From positions 3,100,001-3,164,000 of the forward strand of contig NC_064651.1 of assembly GCF_001723175.1 (NCBI RefSeq): a stretch of 64,000 nucleotides of DNA, written 5' to 3'. A program made the translations under genes and the position numbers. The notes beneath the pieces are model-generated. The model did no database searches, was not told the DNA's origin, and saw nothing but the letters and a program-made list of their open reading frames with translations. This document shows, one piece after another, positions 61,824-64,000 of this stretch (positions are counted from its first letter, which is position 1; every line of letters begins with the position of its first letter). The stretch is from Penicillium oxalicum (taxonomy: Eukaryota > Ascomycota > Eurotiomycetes > Eurotiales > Aspergillaceae).

Positions 61824-63594
61824 ATGGCGTCTGTCGAACACAAGGTCGCGCTGAGTATGATCAACGTCCTGCCCTCCCTTTCTCATAAAAACCCTCCAGC
61901 AACGGCAAAACTAATTCAATGGTATTCTAGTTGTCATCGATGGCTGGGGTGTTGCGGGCCCCAACTCGCCGCCCGAGGGTGATGCCATTGCTGCCGCTGA
62001 GACCCCATACATGTCTGGGTTCGCCGAGCCCAACTCCAAGACCGCCCAGGGCTATACCGAGTTGGACGCTTCCTCATTTGCCGTGGGTCTTCCCGAGGGC
62101 CTCATGGGTAACAGCGAAGTCGGTCACCTGAACATTGGCGCCGGTCGTGTGGTCTGGCAAGACAGTGTTCGCATCGATCAAACTCTGAAGAACGGCGAGC
62201 TGAACAAGGTCGACAACATCGTGAAGGCCTTCACTCGCGCCAAGGAGGGCAACGGTCGTCTGCACCTCTGTGGTCTCGTTTCCGACGGTGGTGTTCACTC
62301 CAACATCACTCACCTGTTCGGTCTGCTCGATGTCGCCAAGGAGATGCAGATCCCCAAGGTCTTCATCCATTTCTTCGGTGACGGTCGTGACACTGACCCC
62401 AAGAGCGCCGCCACCTACATGGAGCAGCTGCTCAACAAGACCAAGGAGATCGGTGTTGGTGAGATTGCCACCGTTGTGGGCCGTTACTTCATCATGGACC
62501 GCGACAAGCGCTGGGAGCGTGTTGAGATTGGCATGAAGGGCATGGTCACTGGCGAAGGCGAGGACAGCTCGGACCCCATCAAGACCATCAAGGAGCGCTA
62601 CGAGAAGGGAGAGACTGATGAGTTCTTCAAGCCCATCATTGTCGGTGGACAGGAGCGCCGTGTGCAAGGTAAGAGACCTCCAGGTTGAGCCACCGGCTGC
62701 GGATCGACAAAGGACCTAATTGGGATACAGATGACGACACCCTCTTCTTCTTCAACTATCGCTCGGACCGTGTCCGTGAGATCACCCAGCTTCTGGGAGG
62801 CTACGATCGCTCCCCCCGCCCCGACTTCCCTTACCCTAAGAACATCTCCCTCACCACTATGACTCAGTACAAGACCGATTACACCTTCCCCGTGGCGTTC
62901 CCTCCCCAACACATGGGTAACGTTCTTGCAGAGTGGCTCGGCAAGAAGAACCTGCAGCAGTGCCATGTGGCCGAGACTGAGAAGTACGCTCACGTTACTT
63001 TCTTCTTCAACGGCGGTATTGAGAAGCAATTCCCCGGAGAGGTGCGCGATATGATTCCCTCTCCCAGGGTGGCCACCTACGATCTCGACCCCAAGATGAG
63101 CGCTGCTGCCGTCGGTGCCAAGATGGCGGAGCGCATTGGTGAGAACAAGTTCGATTTCGTCATGAACAACTTCGCTCCCCCTGACATGGTGGGCCACACT
63201 GGTGTGTACAAGGCTGCGATTGAGGGTGTTGCCGCCACGGACAAGGCTATTGGCGAGATCTACGAGGCTTGCAAGAAGAACAACTACATCCTGATGATCA
63301 CCTCCGACCATGGGTAAGCTTCCCCCTCAAATCCAAATTGGCCAATTGCCTCAACCTGACCTGGTGCTGATGAAATTCCACAGTAACGCCGAGGAGATGC
63401 TCAACGAGAAGGGTACCCCTAAGACTTCTCACACCACCAACCTGGTTCCTTTCGTGATGGCCAATGCCCCCGAGGGCTGGAGCCTGTCCAAGGACGGTGG
63501 TGTGCTCGGCGATGTCGCACCCACTGTCCTTGCAGCCATGGGCATTGAACAGCCCAAGGAGATGACTGGAAAGAGCCTGTTGGTAAAGGCTTAA
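61824..63594 (+). CDS. gpmI: 2,3-bisphosphoglycerate-independent phosphoglycerate mutase
   Basis: Interconverts 3- and 2-phosphoglycerate in glycolysis; a two-manganese enzyme of the alkaline phosphatase superfamily. Four exons: 61824-61854, 61931-62668, 62731-63313 and 63384-63594, giving 520 residues, standard for the family. The first splice gives MASVEHKVALIVIDGWGV. The phosphorylated serine is in GLMGNSEVGHLNIGAGR (about Ser72). Others are LVSDGGVHSN, HFFGDGRDTDPKSA, FFNYRSDRVREI, AETEKYAHVTFFFNGG, NFAPPDMVGHTG and, split by the last intron, TSDHGNAEEM, followed by KTSHTTNLVPFV. All metal ligands expected in these motifs are present. Filamentous fungi use this cofactor-independent enzyme while budding yeasts use the unrelated cofactor-dependent type. 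Confidence 0.96.
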
Positions 63595-64000
63595 GCGGCC
63601 CAGATGCACCACTGTCTGAAAATAGAGAAATTTTGATGTAAATGATAAATGAATAGAAAGCCTAAGGCACTCATATGTAGTCGTGTTTGATTTTCCGTTT
63701 CCTTTTCGGGATTGTTTGGGGTTGGAAATAAGTCATCCACCGAGTACGACAGTCGGCCGCCTCAGCTCTGAACTACCACGTTTCAATGGAAAATCCGCTC
63801 AACGCTTGACAACCAAGCTCTGGTGATCTCACGATTCTGTTGTTCTTGCCTCCCAGTTCACCCTAGAGATCTCTTGCCGCTCCGAGGGCGTTAAATCATA
63901 TCTTTTCACCGACTACGAAGTTCGACTTTCTTCGGGTCCACAAGACTCTCTACGCCCGCCTTTTGCGAGACTGTGCAGGGATCGGGACTGAGAAACTACA
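63595..64000. other. 3' flank of phosphoglycerate mutase and probable promoter of the next gene
   Basis: 406 bp to the window edge. The first 100 bp include AT-rich sequence with AATAGAAAG, suiting a polyadenylation region. The last 150 bp are pyrimidine-rich, perhaps the leader of a gene beyond the window. Confidence 0.5.

Noticed and set aside
62598..63311. 237-codon open frame antisense to phosphoglycerate mutase
   Set aside because: It ignores the clear sense exon and its splice sites and has no recognisable motif.

Overview
The window looks like a nuclear chromosome segment of a filamentous ascomycete, most likely of the Aspergillus/Penicillium group (Eurotiales). Genes carry short GT-AG introns (about 54-135 nt). 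The proteome includes a Pac2-type WOPR regulator, a bisphosphoglycerate-independent phosphoglycerate mutase, a fungal MYST acetyltransferase and a Ca2+/calmodulin kinase, all typical of this lineage. The order-level assignment rests on protein resemblance recalled from memory, not on a search.

Layout. (1) About 1-27,400 is almost gene-free. The only convincing gene is a Pac2/WOPR transcription regulator at 11,566-12,964 (minus), flanked by about 11.5 kb and 14.4 kb without recognisable genes. These flanks contain microsatellites, five G/C homopolymer tracts of 18-23 nt, a perfect 15-bp hairpin and promoter-like blocks with no ORF behind them. The Pac2 frame appears shifted by one base near 12,240-12,280. 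(2) 27,400-38,730 is compact and house-keeping: mitochondrial asparaginyl-tRNA synthetase (minus), an RRM/UBA protein with a PB1-like N-terminal motif (minus), a Sas2-like MYST acetyltransferase (plus), CCT6 (minus) and NOP56 (plus, divergent from CCT6). (3) 38,730-43,740 is a looser, accessory-like stretch with a small cysteine-rich secreted protein (minus) and a solo LTR of 221 bp with an intact 5-bp target-site duplication. (4) 43,740-64,000 is compact again: a conserved protein of unknown function, COX20 (minus), POL2 (DNA polymerase epsilon catalytic subunit, plus), a CaM kinase (plus), an AMMECR1-domain protein (minus), serine hydroxymethyltransferase (minus), Mediator subunit 9 (minus) and phosphoglycerate mutase (plus).

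The genes do not form a pathway or a biosynthetic cluster; they are individually transcribed, several from shared divergent promoters (cct6/nop56, cox20/pol2, med9/gpmI, RRM-UBA/MYST). The cox20/pol2 interval carries a cluster of ACGCG motifs that fits cell-cycle control of pol2. All exon boundaries below were derived by hand from splice signals, frame and protein-family continuity. No tRNA, rRNA, CRISPR array or complete transposon was found.
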